Shown one piece after another: positions 24,101-36,380 of a stretch of DNA of 64,000 nt. Position 1 is the first letter of the stretch, and every line of letters starts with the position of its first letter. The notes beneath the pieces are model-generated. The model was given only the letters and a program-made list of their open reading frames with translations, made no database searches and had not been told where the DNA came from. A program made the translations under genes and the position numbers. Where the stretch lies: the NCBI GenBank assembly GCA_029204225.1, contig CM055106.1, positions 22,263,285-22,327,284 of the forward strand. The letters run 5' to 3'. The DNA is from Diphasiastrum complanatum (Eukaryota > Streptophyta > Lycopodiopsida > Lycopodiales > Lycopodiaceae).

Positions 24101-25894
24101 AATAGCGTTAATTGCAGGCCCAATTTCACTTCGCCCGAAACTTCCACCAGTGATGATACCTGTAGTGGGGCTTCTTTCATAGCCAGCCATTGCAGTTTGA
24201 TTGCCAACATTTGAGGCTCTTAACTCAAATCTATCTCTGTTTTGACTCGTACAAATGGACTGCCTTGTACACGCACGAGAGCTATCAGAAGCCGCATAAA
24301 GGCTCGCAACTTCAAAACTTGTAGTACTGTGAGCGTTACTAGAATGAGTAGTTCGTGGAGTATCGCAAGGCTGTTCTTTAGGAAATTTTATTGAAGACGA
24401 CGCATCGCACTTCGTCTGGTGTTCTCTCGTTCTGGTATCTAAACCATTTCTGTCTCTTAGACTAGCTTGACTGGGTAAACCTACGAGCTCGCAATCAGGC
24501 GTAAGAGTACCAGATCGTGGGAAATTTACCTCTGTGGACGTGGAAAATGCATTATTGGATCTTGCCTGACTCATTTGCGCTTGTTTGGAAAGAAGGCAAT
24601 CTCTGAAGCTTGACACCGTGGAAATATCTTCCGAATCATCGACCCCTCTGTTCCAATCCCTTGAGCTGCCCTTTCTGGGGCTACCGGCGTGCGACCTTGG
24701 CTCGTTCACATTTCCTTCCTTGTTAACTCCAGCGAAGATCAGATTGAAACTTCCTTCACTAAGGTTCCTTGTTCTAACCACGGCTCTCAAACTGGCTGGA
24801 CTGCTCGGCCAGCTTTGGATATCTGTTCTGGGAGAGTTCGCTTGGACATGCGCAGCAGTCCTAGGACTCCACACCGGGGAATTAACAGCAGAGCCTGCGT
24901 CCTTATTCATTTCCCCACTGCGTTTCTCTTTTCTCAAATTTGAACTTGTGAGCAGCCGATCTGAGATTGTTCCAGCAACTACTCCCTCACTTGCTTTAGA
25001 GGGGCCTGTGTTTGCAGAGCTGTCTGCTACAGAATTCTCTCGCAACAATACCTGGTTCAGCTTCTGCGACTTGAAAAAATTGCCATTACCGACCACCAGT
25101 TTCCCAGAATTCGAATTTTCACCACCATAGCTTTCTCCAGTTGCAGCTGGCGACTGACAGTTGCCGCTCAATCCATCTCCAGATTTTGATTTTCCTATTT
25201 CAGAGGCGTCTCCAATGGCAGCGCTGGAACTTGAAATGATAGAATAACAATGGCTAGCACTGATTCCACCAGCATCCAAAGGTGCTTTTTCCATGGCAGC
25301 AGAGCTAACCACAGAACCAGCCTTCAATGGCACATTTTCTCCCCGTTGCTGATTTTTAGAAAGAAATCTTTTTTGTGCAATGGATTTGGCAACAATTAAT
25401 TTATCTCCATTACAGATTTCTCCCATTGAAGCTGCATCAACTGTCATTGCCCCAGCGGAGTTTCTTCTGTCCTCCACGATGGACAGTTCTGAACTTGAAT
25501 CCTCAACCCTCGACTTAGTTACGCCACCTCTGGACAGAATTGGATTGATACATCCACCAGTTCCGTCTGTACGAACAGATTTGCTGTGGCTTCCCATAGA
25601 AGTTGCGAGTCTTGTCCTTGCTACTTGCCTAGGTTCCACTTTCTCGTACAAGCCACCCATATTGAAGCTTCCGTAGCCTCTGATTGATCCACCTTCCTTC
25701 CTTGAGTTGTCATCGGCATCGCCATACGTTGCAACCTTGGCCTGGTTAGCAACAGGGTATGAGCGAAAATTGTGAACATGCGCCACATGGCCTTTAGCAA
25801 CTTGAGAAGAATGAATTCGCCCATTGCAGCCACTGCTATGCATATCTAAATTACCAGTGTTTAAGTGCTTGGATTCTGCAAAGCACTGTGCCAT
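21107..25894 (-). CDS. TTL: TPR repeat-containing thioredoxin-like protein (TTL family), seven exons
   Basis: Exons are 25894-23646, 23356-23164, 22959-22790, 22497-22164, 21985-21784, 21520-21414 and 21259-21107, all with GT-AG introns and matching phases; they sum to 3408 nt, or 1135 residues. Residues 1 to about 640 are Ser/Gly/Asn-rich and probably disordered. From about 645 come TPRs (for example [20 protein letters not shown] and [20 protein letters not shown]), then a second TPR block ([40 protein letters not shown]). About 1030-1135 is a thioredoxin-like fold. Its active-site region reads RSNDRCIQ in place of WCGPC, so a redox-active CXXC is absent, as in known TTL proteins. Arabidopsis TTLs are scaffolds in brassinosteroid and osmotic-stress signalling; the same role here is inferred. 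The N-terminus is far longer than in Arabidopsis TTL1 (about 700 residues in all). The gene looks intact. Confidence 0.92.
23357..23645 (-). other. TTL intron 1 with a tRNA-like fragment
   Basis: The first intron of TTL contains GGTTTGAATCC at 23489-23499, close to the pol III B box GGTTCGAATCC, and a weak A-box-like AGCTAAGTGATC about 40 bp before it on the plus strand. A short tRNA-derived SINE is possible but not established. Confidence 0.3.
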
Positions 25895-27574
25895 TGTTTA
25901 TTGACAACTAGGAAGAAGATTCGTCGAAATCTTGTTCGTGATTTCGCCTGTAATCTCACTAGTATTGAGGAAAGGATAATCGGGCCAAAAACGTATCCGA
26001 AGATGTAATCGAATCTTCAATAGCAAAACAGTACCCGTCTGTTCTCCCTCTAACCTCTCTTTCTGAAAATCATGACAGTAATGCGAATTCGATCCAGAAA
26101 ATGAGGTACAGAAATTTGATCAAATCGCCATAGGAAAAGCAATAGCGAGGCGAAGTGACTAGTTTATCTTCTAACGAGTTTCAAAGACTGCTTGCGTAGA
26201 TTTCTTTCAAGCTGAAATGGAAAAGCACATTCCTGCTCAAACAAAGACAGGCAATATAAGACTACTTGTAACGAAGCTAAGGCGCATCAAACTTCGACTC
26301 TGAACACGAAACTGTATGAATAAGAAAGTCGCACAGTATAGTGAAAAGCGGACAAAAACAATAACTGCTATGCAGCAACAAAAATTTTATGAAAAGCAGA
26401 CGGAGGCAGTTGAGCTTGTATAAGAAAGATGCAAACATCAAAACCTAGGCAATGCTGAACAGATCATTTATGCAAAACTTAAGGGCTAGAAAATGTCAGT
26501 CTGAGATTATAAAACATAACATTCATATGCTAAAGGAGTTCCAAGACAACTTGGACTCCTTTTCAGTCGCTCTGTATCCTCAATCATTTACGCAAGCTTC
26601 ATAGAATACATTATGAAAGCGTTGTTCCGGTTTCGTAGAAAACGATGATTAGTTGGACGAGATGCCGAATGCAAGTTGTTATCAACTTTTGATAAGCAAA
26701 CGGACTGTTCTATACTTCAAAACTTTCGTCTAAGGATAACATACTCCTGGAGCTGATGAAGCCAGATAAAGAAACCTTCAGGCATCAACATTCCCTTCAG
26801 CAAGGAGCCTAACTGTTTCACCTCCAAAGCCGAGCTAGAAAGCATTGGCACAAGGTGCAGCAATCAGCCAGCTCTTGGAAATTGCAAATCCGAATGATTA
26901 TAGATTCTCAAACAACAACAACAATGCCTCTGAATTAGATCAAGCGAAGCTATACAAAACACCATGAAATTGCTCTTCAAAGCTGCCAGAAATCTGCTCT
27001 TGAGCCTACTGAGAGATCCCAACTTCCTCACAATCACTAAGCGAACATCCAAACCCCGATGGCCCCTATACTACGAGAGAGAGAGAGAGAAGAGAGACGA
27101 GAGAGAGAGCAAAGGAGAAAGACGAGAGCGATGGAGGAGGGGATCGACATGTGTGTGTTTTGTTCATGAAAACAAGAGGCGCATCTACTGTGGCTCGCAT
27201 TAGGCCATGTGGCAACCCGGGCCCAGCCTCCATCACAGTTACCGCTCTCTTGAAACCACCCTACGTGTCCTGACGATGCGAACCACCGGACGCACCAGCA
27301 AACCGCCAGAGGCGACACCCGCGCATCCCATAAATGCACCTCCACGTCTGAAGCCCTTCACATAACCGAGGGTGGCACAGCCGGTGGCGGTTTGGCAAAT
27401 TTTCTCAAACCAGCCCTAATTCATCATGTGACCATCATTAGAAGCTGCCACATCGGCGGCGACAGCTCACCGGAGACAGCTCGGCGTGAGCTGCCGGCAA
27501 CCTTTTCCCGCCACATCGCCGGTCACTTTCCCGGCCCCATTTCCACGCCATTCTTAATTCAAACTAAATTAATT
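25895..27574 (-). promoter_or_regulatory. TTL 5' leader and promoter region
   Basis: No ORF of note runs antisense or sense here. On the gene's strand a CT-rich tract (27075-27109, reading CTCTCTC) is typical of plant 5' leaders and suggests transcription starts near or upstream of 27100, giving a leader of about 1.2 kb that may contain an intron. Upstream, 27190-27560 is GC-rich, with a plus-strand CTACGTGTCC at about 27262 that resembles an ABRE/G-box core. The exact start site cannot be set from sequence. Confidence 0.45.
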
Positions 27575-27641
27575 ACCACACACACCCATATAAAAAAAAA
27601 TACGTGTATATACACGTATTTTTTTTTTGGGGGTGTGTGGA
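27575..27641. repeat. Long hairpin palindrome
   Basis: The centre TACGTGTATATACACGTA at 27601-27618 is a perfect palindrome. It is flanked by A9 on the left and T10 on the right, then by CCACACACACCC and GGGGGTGTGTGG, giving arms of about 33 bp with few mismatches. It could form a cruciform or a transcript hairpin and may be the fused ends of a small inverted-repeat element. Confidence 0.85.
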
Positions 27642-27930
27642 TGTAAACTTGTGTCCTTTTGTAAGGACAAAGTCTTCAAGGACCTTGTGTATTGGAGAAT
27701 GGATTTTGTGGTGGTCCTCTCTCTTGTCCCTTCCAATCTTGTCATTGGATGTTAAATTTATGAGGCAATTAGGTCGGGAGCCATTAATGAACATCGATCA
27801 AAAATCACATGGCATCCTTTGCACGTGTAAAAGATGGCGGAGTCCACTCCTTTATATTGCCAAATTTGTTCTGTGAGATTAACTTTTTGTCTGTCTATTG
27901 CATCGTAATATCCTTCTACTCATTCAACGC
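27642..27930. other. Short unassigned stretch
   Basis: Non-coding or decayed sequence between the palindrome and the SINE-like cluster. A 90-codon plus-strand frame crosses the palindrome and is not recognisable. Confidence 0.5.
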
Positions 27931-28200
27931 GGTTGGCTCAACTGGTTAACTTGGCATCCAAAGTTTCTTTGGTTTGGCTCAATTGGTTAGCTTCGCGTCC
28001 AAAGTTTCTTCGGTCCCAAGTTCAAGCTCAGCTTGGAAATCGACATTCATAATCTCCTTTTACATCCTCCGTTTGATGTCATATTGTTTTATGGCATTCA
28101 AAGTTGCTTTGGTTTGGCTTGGCATCCAAAATTTCTTTGATCCCAGGTTCAAAGCCCCGCTTGGAAATTGACATGCATAGTCTCCTTTTACATCCTGCAT
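27931..28200 (+). repeat. tRNA-derived SINE-like cluster
   Basis: Three related units begin with a tRNA-like head. A-box matches are TGGCTCAACTGG at 27934 and TGGCTCAATTGG at 27975; a third, truncated head starts at about 28111. B-box matches are AAGTTCAAGCT at 28018 and GGTTCAAAGCC at 28146. The spacing of A and B boxes and the phrase GGTCCCAAGTTC resemble Au-type plant SINEs. The last two units share a body ending TCTCCTTTTACATCCT(C/G)C. These look like tandem or nested partial copies with no function beyond pol III relics. Confidence 0.6.
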
Positions 28201-28960
28201 TCTTATGGACAATAATTTGTTGTCCTATTATTTTATGGATGAACATTTCCATAATATGTTGCAAAAAAAGTCATGTAGATGTTGCTTATTAATTTTTTAG
28301 GGAGTGCATATGAAAAAATATGCACAAAAAAAGACACAATGAAGCATACATATTATGCCAAACCCACTCACTCGTAGGGACCATTGTACCTACTACATTA
28401 CTATCTAAGGATCTCATTTCTTTGCAAAGAATTATACCAACTATGATCCGATTGCTTCCTAAGAGCCTCATTTCTTTGCTGGGTTTAATTCTTTACAGTG
28501 GCATACAATAAAATTCCAATTTTTTTTTATGAGGTTTAGACCTCTTACTCATGAGTGCCAAGGATTCTTTGGATGTCAAAATCCATGCTTGAGGGTGGAG
28601 CGAAGCAGATTTTACAAGTTCTCAAAACCATGTCCAACATTGTAGGCAAAAATTTTACTAGGTACATATTTGAAACGTTAGTACATTCTTTTCATTGACA
28701 TACAAGGGTGAGAGGTCTCATGACCATTTTAATCCCATGTATGTGCAAAGTTAAAACATTTTTACTAGGTAGGATATATGTAGGCATAATGCTCTTAACA
28801 TAAGAAGCGCATGTGTCATTTGCATAAAAATAAAAAATAAAAAATATGGCCATTTGTGCCCCGCAAAATTAGCACGAAAAGTTTGATTAAAATTTTAATA
28901 TATTCGTGATTGAGTACGACACACTCATGACGAAACTCGCCTACAATTCTAAATAGCTAT
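28201..28960. other. Intergenic stretch, no gene seen
   Basis: AT-rich DNA with several ORFs of about 60 codons but no recognised family. Confidence 0.6.
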
Positions 28961-28961
28961 G

Positions 28962-29677
28962 TCAAATGTCTGCTACTGCTTGTACAAGATACAATAAGTC
29001 TCATTCAGTACTGGTTATGTCAAACTACCATCTTTAGTATCAAGTACTTATCTTGGTTGCAATAATAAACTCGAAGTACTTGTCAAACAAATAATGCTCT
29101 CTATTTATATGTGTATAGAATCAAAGCAAGAATGATTTGATATGGATCACTGGAACAAATGTATGAGAATAGAGATAGTTGTAATCATATTCATCAAACA
29201 AATAGAGACATAGCGAACAACGTCTAGTATCTACACAATAGTTTCAGTATTGTATCATTAGTCTTTGAATCGATTTGAGAAGGCCACACAACACTTCAAT
29301 GATTTCAATCAATGTAATACTATAGTTTCATATTGGAATGAATTATCTTTTGAGGATCATTTCAAACATCTTAATCAATTCACAATCTTTGTTTGTTCTA
29401 TTTAGTTCTATATATTCTTTATTCCACATTGCTAATTGACTAATCAGACTAACCAACTATCAGAATAACCATGGTTGTCTATGATGTCTCAAATTGTTTT
29501 GAACAACAAGTTAGATCGATCGTCCGATAGTATCATTAGCATGATAGCGAATTTGTGAGAATTTTATACAATTACGAAACTAGAAGGTAGTTGTATCTAT
29601 TTAATCATTTAGAACAAGATATATAAGTTTTCATACTCAATGTGAATCCTTTAAGTCCATCATCATATTTTTCTGAA
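28962..29677 (+). mobile_element. Possible 5' LTR of a decayed copia element
   Basis: The stretch ends at TTCTGAAA and is followed by TGGTATAAGAGAAGG (about 29679), a degenerate version of the initiator-Met primer site TGGTATCAGAGC. That places an LTR upstream. Its left end is a guess (TGTCAAATGTCTGC), and no partner LTR was found. Confidence 0.35.
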
Positions 29678-29829
29678 ATGGTATAAGAGAAGGTTACTAC
29701 TTGAATATATCAGAGCAGGTTATTGCTTGAACCTTAATAGACTACTTGAACTGTAATAGATTGAGAAAAGCTAACAAAAACATTCCATTCATTATCTCTT
29801 CTTGTCATAATCATCCACACATGGATTGC

Positions 29830-30482
29830 TCCAGCAATACAATGTTGATGATCGACAAACTAGATGGGAGTAACTAACACATGTGGAGGTTGAAAATGAT
29901 GTAAAATACAAGAAGCAGTAGCAGAAGCATGCAGATCAGCACCAAGTGAATGATGTGGAAGCAACAGAAGCAACAAAGACCAAGGATGATCAATTTGCCT
30001 TCATGGAAAAGTCAGACGAATTGATTGGAGACAACTCATGGTACCTAGACTAGAGTATACAACACATACCTTTCACAAGGAAGAATTTGAACAATATAGG
30101 CTAAATGTCGCCAACAAATTTGTTCAACTAGGTGACGATAGTGCTCACTATATCATTGGTGAAGATACCACAAAGCTCACTTCCAAAATGAAAAAGAAAA
30201 GTCCATTCCTAATTTACTATACGTCCTTGAATTACAAAAGAATCTACTTTCTATAAGCAGAATAGCAAACTTAGGACAAAAAGTTGCATTCGATTCTGAT
30301 TTTTGTCAAATCTATGATAGTTCAGTGAAGATTCTTCCACTCAGAGTAAGATTTTTTTTCTAATGCCCAAGCTTTAAACACTTTCATGTCAATAAATAAG
30401 AATCTATTTTTGCATTATAGATTAGGTCACATTAATTACAATTTAATATTGCACATGTATAAGAAAAATCTAGTACCCGACT
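29830..30482 (+). pseudogene. Copia gag/protease/pre-integrase fragment, plus strand
   Basis: Broken frames on the plus strand show a Gag start (MLMIDKLDGSN, then MWRLKMM after a stop) near 29850, a protease-neighbour stretch (TTHTFHKEEFEQY and VQLGDDSAHYI) at about 30060-30160, and a pre-integrase phrase (HYRLGHINYNLILHMYKKN) at about 30415. Large pieces between them are missing. At about 30482 the sequence switches to the minus-strand RT, consistent with an inversion breakpoint. Confidence 0.65.
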
Positions 30483-31845
30483 TAGATTTCTTTAGGAATG
30501 TGGTCGATAGCATTTCCATCATAACATAAAATGTAGTCTAAACTTCCCTGAATACATCTAATCACTCTCTTTAATATTTTCCAATGAGAGATCCTAGGTT
30601 TAGACATGAATTGCTTTATCGTACTAACAGTGTATGTTAAATTTGGTCTAGTACATAGCATTGCATACATTAGAGATCCGATTAGTGAATGATAAGGGTA
30701 CTTCGCTAAGTCGAGTACTTCACTATTAGTCTCAGCACAAGAAGGTATAGTCAATACTATACTTGGATCCATTGGAGTATCAATTGGTTTGCAATCGGAC
30801 ATATGAAATACTTCTAAAATGCCTTTTAGATATGTCTGTTGGCTAAGATAGATCTTCTTCTGAAGTCTATTTTTAGTAATGTGAATTCCTAACAAAGAAT
30901 GAACAACTCCTAAATCAATCATGTCAAATTCTTTTGACAGATCACTCTTAGTAGTGTGCAGTAGAGAGGTGTCGTTAGACAAAATAAATGCATTATCTAC
31001 GTAAAGAGCTATGTGAACTGAATTGGTGCCTATATGTTTTGAATAAACATTACAGTCAGTTGAATTGTTTGCAAATCCTAATTGAATGAGATAAGAGTTG
31101 ATTCTATCGACCCATGCTCTTGCGGCCTGTTTCAGACCGTAGATTGCTTTGTGCAGCTTGCACACTTTGTGCTCTTGGTCTTTGTCTTTGAATCCTTCCA
31201 GTTGGAAGGTATACAGCTCCTCTTCAACATTGTCATTGAGAAATGTTGTCTTGACATCCATTTGGTGCATTTCGAGGTCTTCCGTGGCTGCTAACGCAAT
31301 CAAAGTCCTGATTGACTGCATCTTGACTACAGGACTAAAAATTTCTTGATAATCCACTCCTTGGACTTGAGTGAATCTTTTAGCCACCAGCCGCGCTTTC
31401 CAGTTTGCAATGGAACCATCAGAGTTGATTTTCCTTTGAAGATCCACTTATTGTCGATAACTCTCTTGTGAGTGGGGAAGTCGACTAGCGTCCAGGTCTG
31501 ATTCGTCAAAAGTGAGTTGTACTCGCTTTGCATAACTTCTTGCCACTTCACAACATCCTTGGAGCTAATTGCTTCGGCTAGGCTCTCTAGTTCTTCTGAT
31601 GAAGTCCAGAATGATTGAAGTGCATACCTCTCAGGAACTGTCCGAGTCCGTGAGGATCTGCGGACATTGGGTTGACCAGGATGCGATGATGCTTCTTCTT
31701 GAATTTCTTCAGATCTGTTCGAGCTAGCTTGGTCTGGTCTGATGACAAGTACTGTCAGCTACTCGGCTTCTGTAGTTGTGGCTGCAGGTCCTGTAGAAGG
31801 AACATCAACGTTAGAAGAATCCATGCTACGTAAAATAGGATGAAA
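30482..31845 (-). pseudogene. Copia reverse transcriptase fragment, minus strand
   Basis: The minus-strand frame 31447-30482 carries most of a copia RT: ARLVAKRFTQVQGVDY, MHQMDVKTTFLN, KVCKLHKAIYGLKQAARAW, LYVDNAFILS and SLIGSLMYAMLCTRPN. The catalytic YVDD is changed to YVDN. The N-terminal part continues upstream in a shifted frame (KWQEVMQSEYNSLL, NKWIFKG), so there is a frameshift near 31440 and a stop near 31760. The sequence ends abruptly at about 31845 where a gypsy element begins, and no RNase H follows. The element is dead. Confidence 0.88.
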
Positions 31846-31879
31846 TGACATAGCATCATTTATCGATGGTTGTTTAAAA

Positions 31880-34800
31880 TCAAATCTGCTGAATATAGGT
31901 GCTGCTAAGGGGACTAACATCACCTTACCTTTGTCCTATAAAGACCATCCCGTAGTATTCGCTATCCTTGATAGCGGATCATGCATCAATATAATGGCTT
32001 TGTCATTGGCAAAGTCATGGGGTTTTCATACCCTCAATCACCCACGATATAAACTTCGCATGGCTTATCAACGAGTTACAGACCTTGCTGGTCATTTATC
32101 AAATATTAAAGTTCGAATAGCAGGTGTCAAATTTGTGATCAATTTTGTCATCTTAGATTTTCCAGAAGATGCCAATACGTATAAATTCCTTCTTGGTACA
32201 CCTTGGCTCCAGATGGCAAGTGTTGTCCAAGATTGGAAGCATAGCAAATTCACCTTTGGCAATCACGACAAATGAGTCACTGTTGACTCAACTAGCCATG
32301 TCAAGCCTGCTAAAGTTTATGATGATTGGTCATCAACAACTTATGACAAATCAGATAGTGTCCCGATCCACCCAGACGGCCACTTTACAAGATCCACGGA
32401 CATAATCAATTGGGATCAAGCACTAGCGATTGTGGACTGTGCTGATTCCAATCAATGTCATATCGAAACTGCTGTACAAGATGTGGATATTCTCCCATCT
32501 TCTACAGACATTGACACACCCATTATCCCACTTATGATGATTGACCCTATTCCTATAGCTTGGTGCCCAGGAGAACCTAGTGTCTCTACCGCCAATATTT
32601 CAGAAGAAGGTATTCTTTCCATGGATGATGTAGAAATGACGGATGAACATGTACTCCTATATCTAGATGCCCAACCTTATTCACCAAAATCAATCCCTAA
32701 GGAGGTTAAGACACTATGACCATTGGCTCACGTCCAACTGACATCCAAGGTACCCAACACACAAGCATACATGCCCAAACCCAAAGTATATACATGGGAC
32801 ATGTATCCAGATGAAGTTTGGCATACAATCGATGAAGACATAATAAGTGAGGTAACAACACCACCCACTCAAAACCCTCAAAAACCTCAGTTACAAAAAA
32901 AATAAAATTATTGATACAAAATTAACCGAGCGTCAAAAACAAATGCGTGAGAAGCTTAAATAGCCGATCAAGCCCTTGTCTAAGGAGACAGAAACCAAAC
33001 AATCAGACCAAACTTCCACCTCAAGTAGTACCTCAACTCAGATGATTCCCAAAGTCCCCGAAAACTTTGTGGAACCACCTTTTGATCTTCCACAGAAGTT
33101 CAAAGATTTCAAGCTGGATGACGTTGTTACCCAGCTACCACAGCCACACCAGGAACCTACACCAAGTTCCAACTCCTTTGAAGGACCAACTAAAACAATT
33201 CCGCTAAACCTTAAAGATCCTGACGAGGAGATAATCGAATAGTCCATGTTGGTGCACATATGTCATCAACCCAACTTTTTGATCTGGAAACTTTACTTCG
33301 CAAATACAAGAATGTATTTGCATGAAATTATATAGAAATGAAAGGAATCCCATCTAAAATAGTGGTCCATAATAATCCTTTAGAAGACAATACTAAGCCT
33401 GTTAGGGCTAAACCTTATAGATCTAACCCTGTCTATCGTGAGAGGATCGATGAGGATATTGAGAAATTACTGGATATTGGCTTCATTTATGAAGTTCAAC
33501 ATACTGATTGGGTACCACCCATTGTGGTTGTACCCAAGAAAAACGGCAAGCTTCGTATCTGTGTCGATCTTAAAAACCTTAATGCGGTTATGAAGAAAGA
33601 ACATTTTCCCTTCCCTTTAACGACCCAAATCTTAGAGGAAATGGCAGGAGCTGAAGATTTCAGCTTCTTGGATGGATTCACGGTTATTTCCTTGTTCAAA
33701 TAGCCCCTGAAGATAAACATAAAACGACCTTTTCCACAGAGAACGGGGTTTATGCTTATAACGTTATGCCTTTTGGCTTATGCAGCGCCCCTTCAACATT
33801 CCAGAGGGTCATGCAACTGGCCTTCACATCGGACTGTGGAGATTTATCTCAACAATCTAGGTGTACATTCCTCAGCGGCTACGCATCTTGACGCACTGGA
33901 GAAAATCTTCATTCGTTGTCGTAGATTTGGAATCTCTCTAAACCCTGATAAATGCCATATATGGGTCACCCATGGGGTTGTACTCATGCATATAATTTCA
34001 AAAAACGGTTTATCTACCGACCCGTCAAAAATCAAGGTTATAGTTGAAATGCCCTTACCTACAACAATGAAGGAGGTTTATTCTTTCTTGGTCATACAAA
34101 TTATTATCGCATCTTTATAATCGACTATGCCGGGAAGACACGCCTCGTTTATTTAGTTGTGGTAGATCCTCGCTTGACCGAAGAATGAATTAAAGCCTTT
34201 GAGGAGTTGAAAACAGCCCTTACCACGACACCCATACTCCGCTCACCAGATTATACGAAAGAGTTTCATGTGCATACTGACGCAAGTAAGTATGCCATTG
34301 GAGGTCTTCTTGCACAACCAGACGAGTCTGACAAAGACTTCCCAATACGTTTCTTGAGCAGGCAACTGGTGCCTACCGAAGTAAACTATACAACCACCGA
34401 GAGAGAAACATTGGCTATGGTCTATGATGTACAACAACTAAGACATTATTTATTAGGCCAGACCTTTGCGTTCTACACCGACCATCAAGCCCTATTATAT
34501 ATCATTAATAAATCTTGTAAAACGGGACGTATAGCTTGATGGCTGTTGATATTAGAAGAATTTAATTTTCACGTAATCGTTCGAAAAGGGACCCAACATT
34601 TCATGGCGGATCACCTTTCCCAGCTACCTAATGATGAAAAAGCAACTACACCAGTCAATGATGATCTCCCTGATGCATGCCTTTTTCAGATTCATGCTAC
34701 ACCCTTATGGGCTGAGGAGATCACTCAGTTCCTAACAACAGGCAAACTCAATCAAGGTCTGACTATGGTGGCAAAAAGAAATTTTTTGCTAAAATCAGCG

Positions 34801-35978
34801 CCCTTTTGGTTAATAGCGGAACAACTTTAGAAAAGGGGCATTGACAGTATCATTCGACGATGTGCTTATGAATTTGAGATACGACCAATCATATCTCAGG
34901 CTCATGAGGGCATTGGCGGCGGCCACTTTTCTGCTGAAGCCACAGTTAAGATTATCCTACGAGCATGATTGTGGTGGCCATCTTTATTTAAGGACATGTT
35001 TGCTATCATTAAAACGTGTGATGTCTGTGAACGAGCCAAGAAAAATACCAAAGCAGACTTCATGCCACTGACTCCCATTATAAAAGACGAAGCCTTCTAT
35101 AAGTGGGGAATTGATTTTGTTGGACCAATCAGTCCAGTAGCAAAACATACCCAAGCTCGTTACATCCTCTTAGCAATAGATTACGCCACTAAGTGGGTTG
35201 AGGCTCGAGCAACAAAGGATGCCAACGCAAAAACTGTCGTGTGTTTTCTTTACGAAAACATTATTACAAGTTTTGGCTGCCTTATAGAGCTAGTTAGTGA
35301 TCGCGGCACGCATTTTTTAAATGTTGTCATTGATAATTTACTAAGCCATTACCTTGTCATCCACAGGAAGAGCACACCGTACTATCCTAGATGCAATGGC
35401 CAGGCCGAATCAACTAACAAGACGATATGTAAAATTTTGACAAAGATAGTCGAAACCAGTCGCTCTGATTGGGAAACGAAAGTTTTTTTAGCTATCTGGG
35501 CTTACCGCACCACCCCAAAGAAAGCCACTGGGTGTGGTACCCCTTTCCACTTAGTATATGGTCAAGAGGCAGTAATGCCCGTAGAATTCTTAATCCCTTC
35601 GCTAAGAGTCATGGAAGCTTTTTCTAAAGATCTATGTGAAAAGCTACAATTGAGCAACAAGTCAAAACTAGGCTATTTACGTTAGCCCAGTTATGCGAGA
35701 CAAGACTCATATCTTACCACGCTCAACTGGTTAACAAATGATGCCAAAAGGCCTGACATGATTGTCACTTATGAAATAAAGATGACCAGGTGTTTCTTTA
35801 TACATCAAAGAAGCACCTTGACAAATTGAAATTCCGAAGTGAGGGGCCATATGTTATTAATAAAATCTTTCCTAATGGTGCAGTCCAATTGCAAACACTT
35901 GACGAAATATTCCTAGAAACTGTCGTCAATGGTGGTCATCTACAGCGGTATTACGAAGAGTTAACACCTTTTCCCTAG
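31880..35978 (+). pseudogene. Ty3/gypsy pol (Tat/Athila-like), decayed
   Basis: In order: aspartic protease (FAILDSGSCINIMA near 31955), RT (GIPSKIVVHNNP, WVPPIVVVPKKNGKLRICVD, then NVMPFGLCSAPSTFQ in another frame), RNase H (VHTDASKYAIGG, FYTDHQALLYI), a zinc-binding region (CDVCER near 35020) and integrase (YKWGIDFVGPIS, DRGTHFLN, YYPRCNGQAESTNK). The tail LEFRSEG-like block ends at 35978. Frames break at about 33700, 34120, 34540, 34830, 34965 and 35685. The RT metal-binding motif reads YLNNL instead of YLDDL. Gag and a 5' LTR are absent; the left edge abuts the inverted copia RT. The gene order and the repeats and extra frames downstream suit the Tat/Athila branch. Confidence 0.88.
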
Positions 35979-36380
35979 TATATATTTTACACTTTTATTC
36001 TTTTCATTTTATTTTAGTTTCTTAATTCCTTGATTGTTATTCTCGTTTTGCATGTCTATTTTAACCTCGTTTCTTGTTTATAACTCAAACCTAAATTTAT
36101 TTACTTTCTTTGCATCTTCTTTTTTCTATTATTACCCATTTGTCAATAATGTTCTAGGTCAACAAGTGATAGGCTACACCATATGAAAAAGATTTTTGAC
36201 ACTTATTGCCCACCTCATTTCTGTCTGTCTAATATCTCAATATTCCCAATTATGCATACACTCATTTATTAAGATATTTCTTTTCCATAAGAACTTGTAC
36301 TTTGAGCCACAGTCATATTTTCAACCTGGAAGTTCTTCACTTGCATTACATAGCTCCATACAATACTCCTGTCACATCTC
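35979..36380 (+). other. Spacer between gypsy pol and tandem repeats
   Basis: T-rich non-coding DNA following the end of pol. No gene is seen. Confidence 0.6.

Noticed and set aside
24585-25130. 181-codon plus-strand ORF opposite TTL exon 1
   Set aside because: It is a shadow of the large, well-supported TTL first exon on the other strand.
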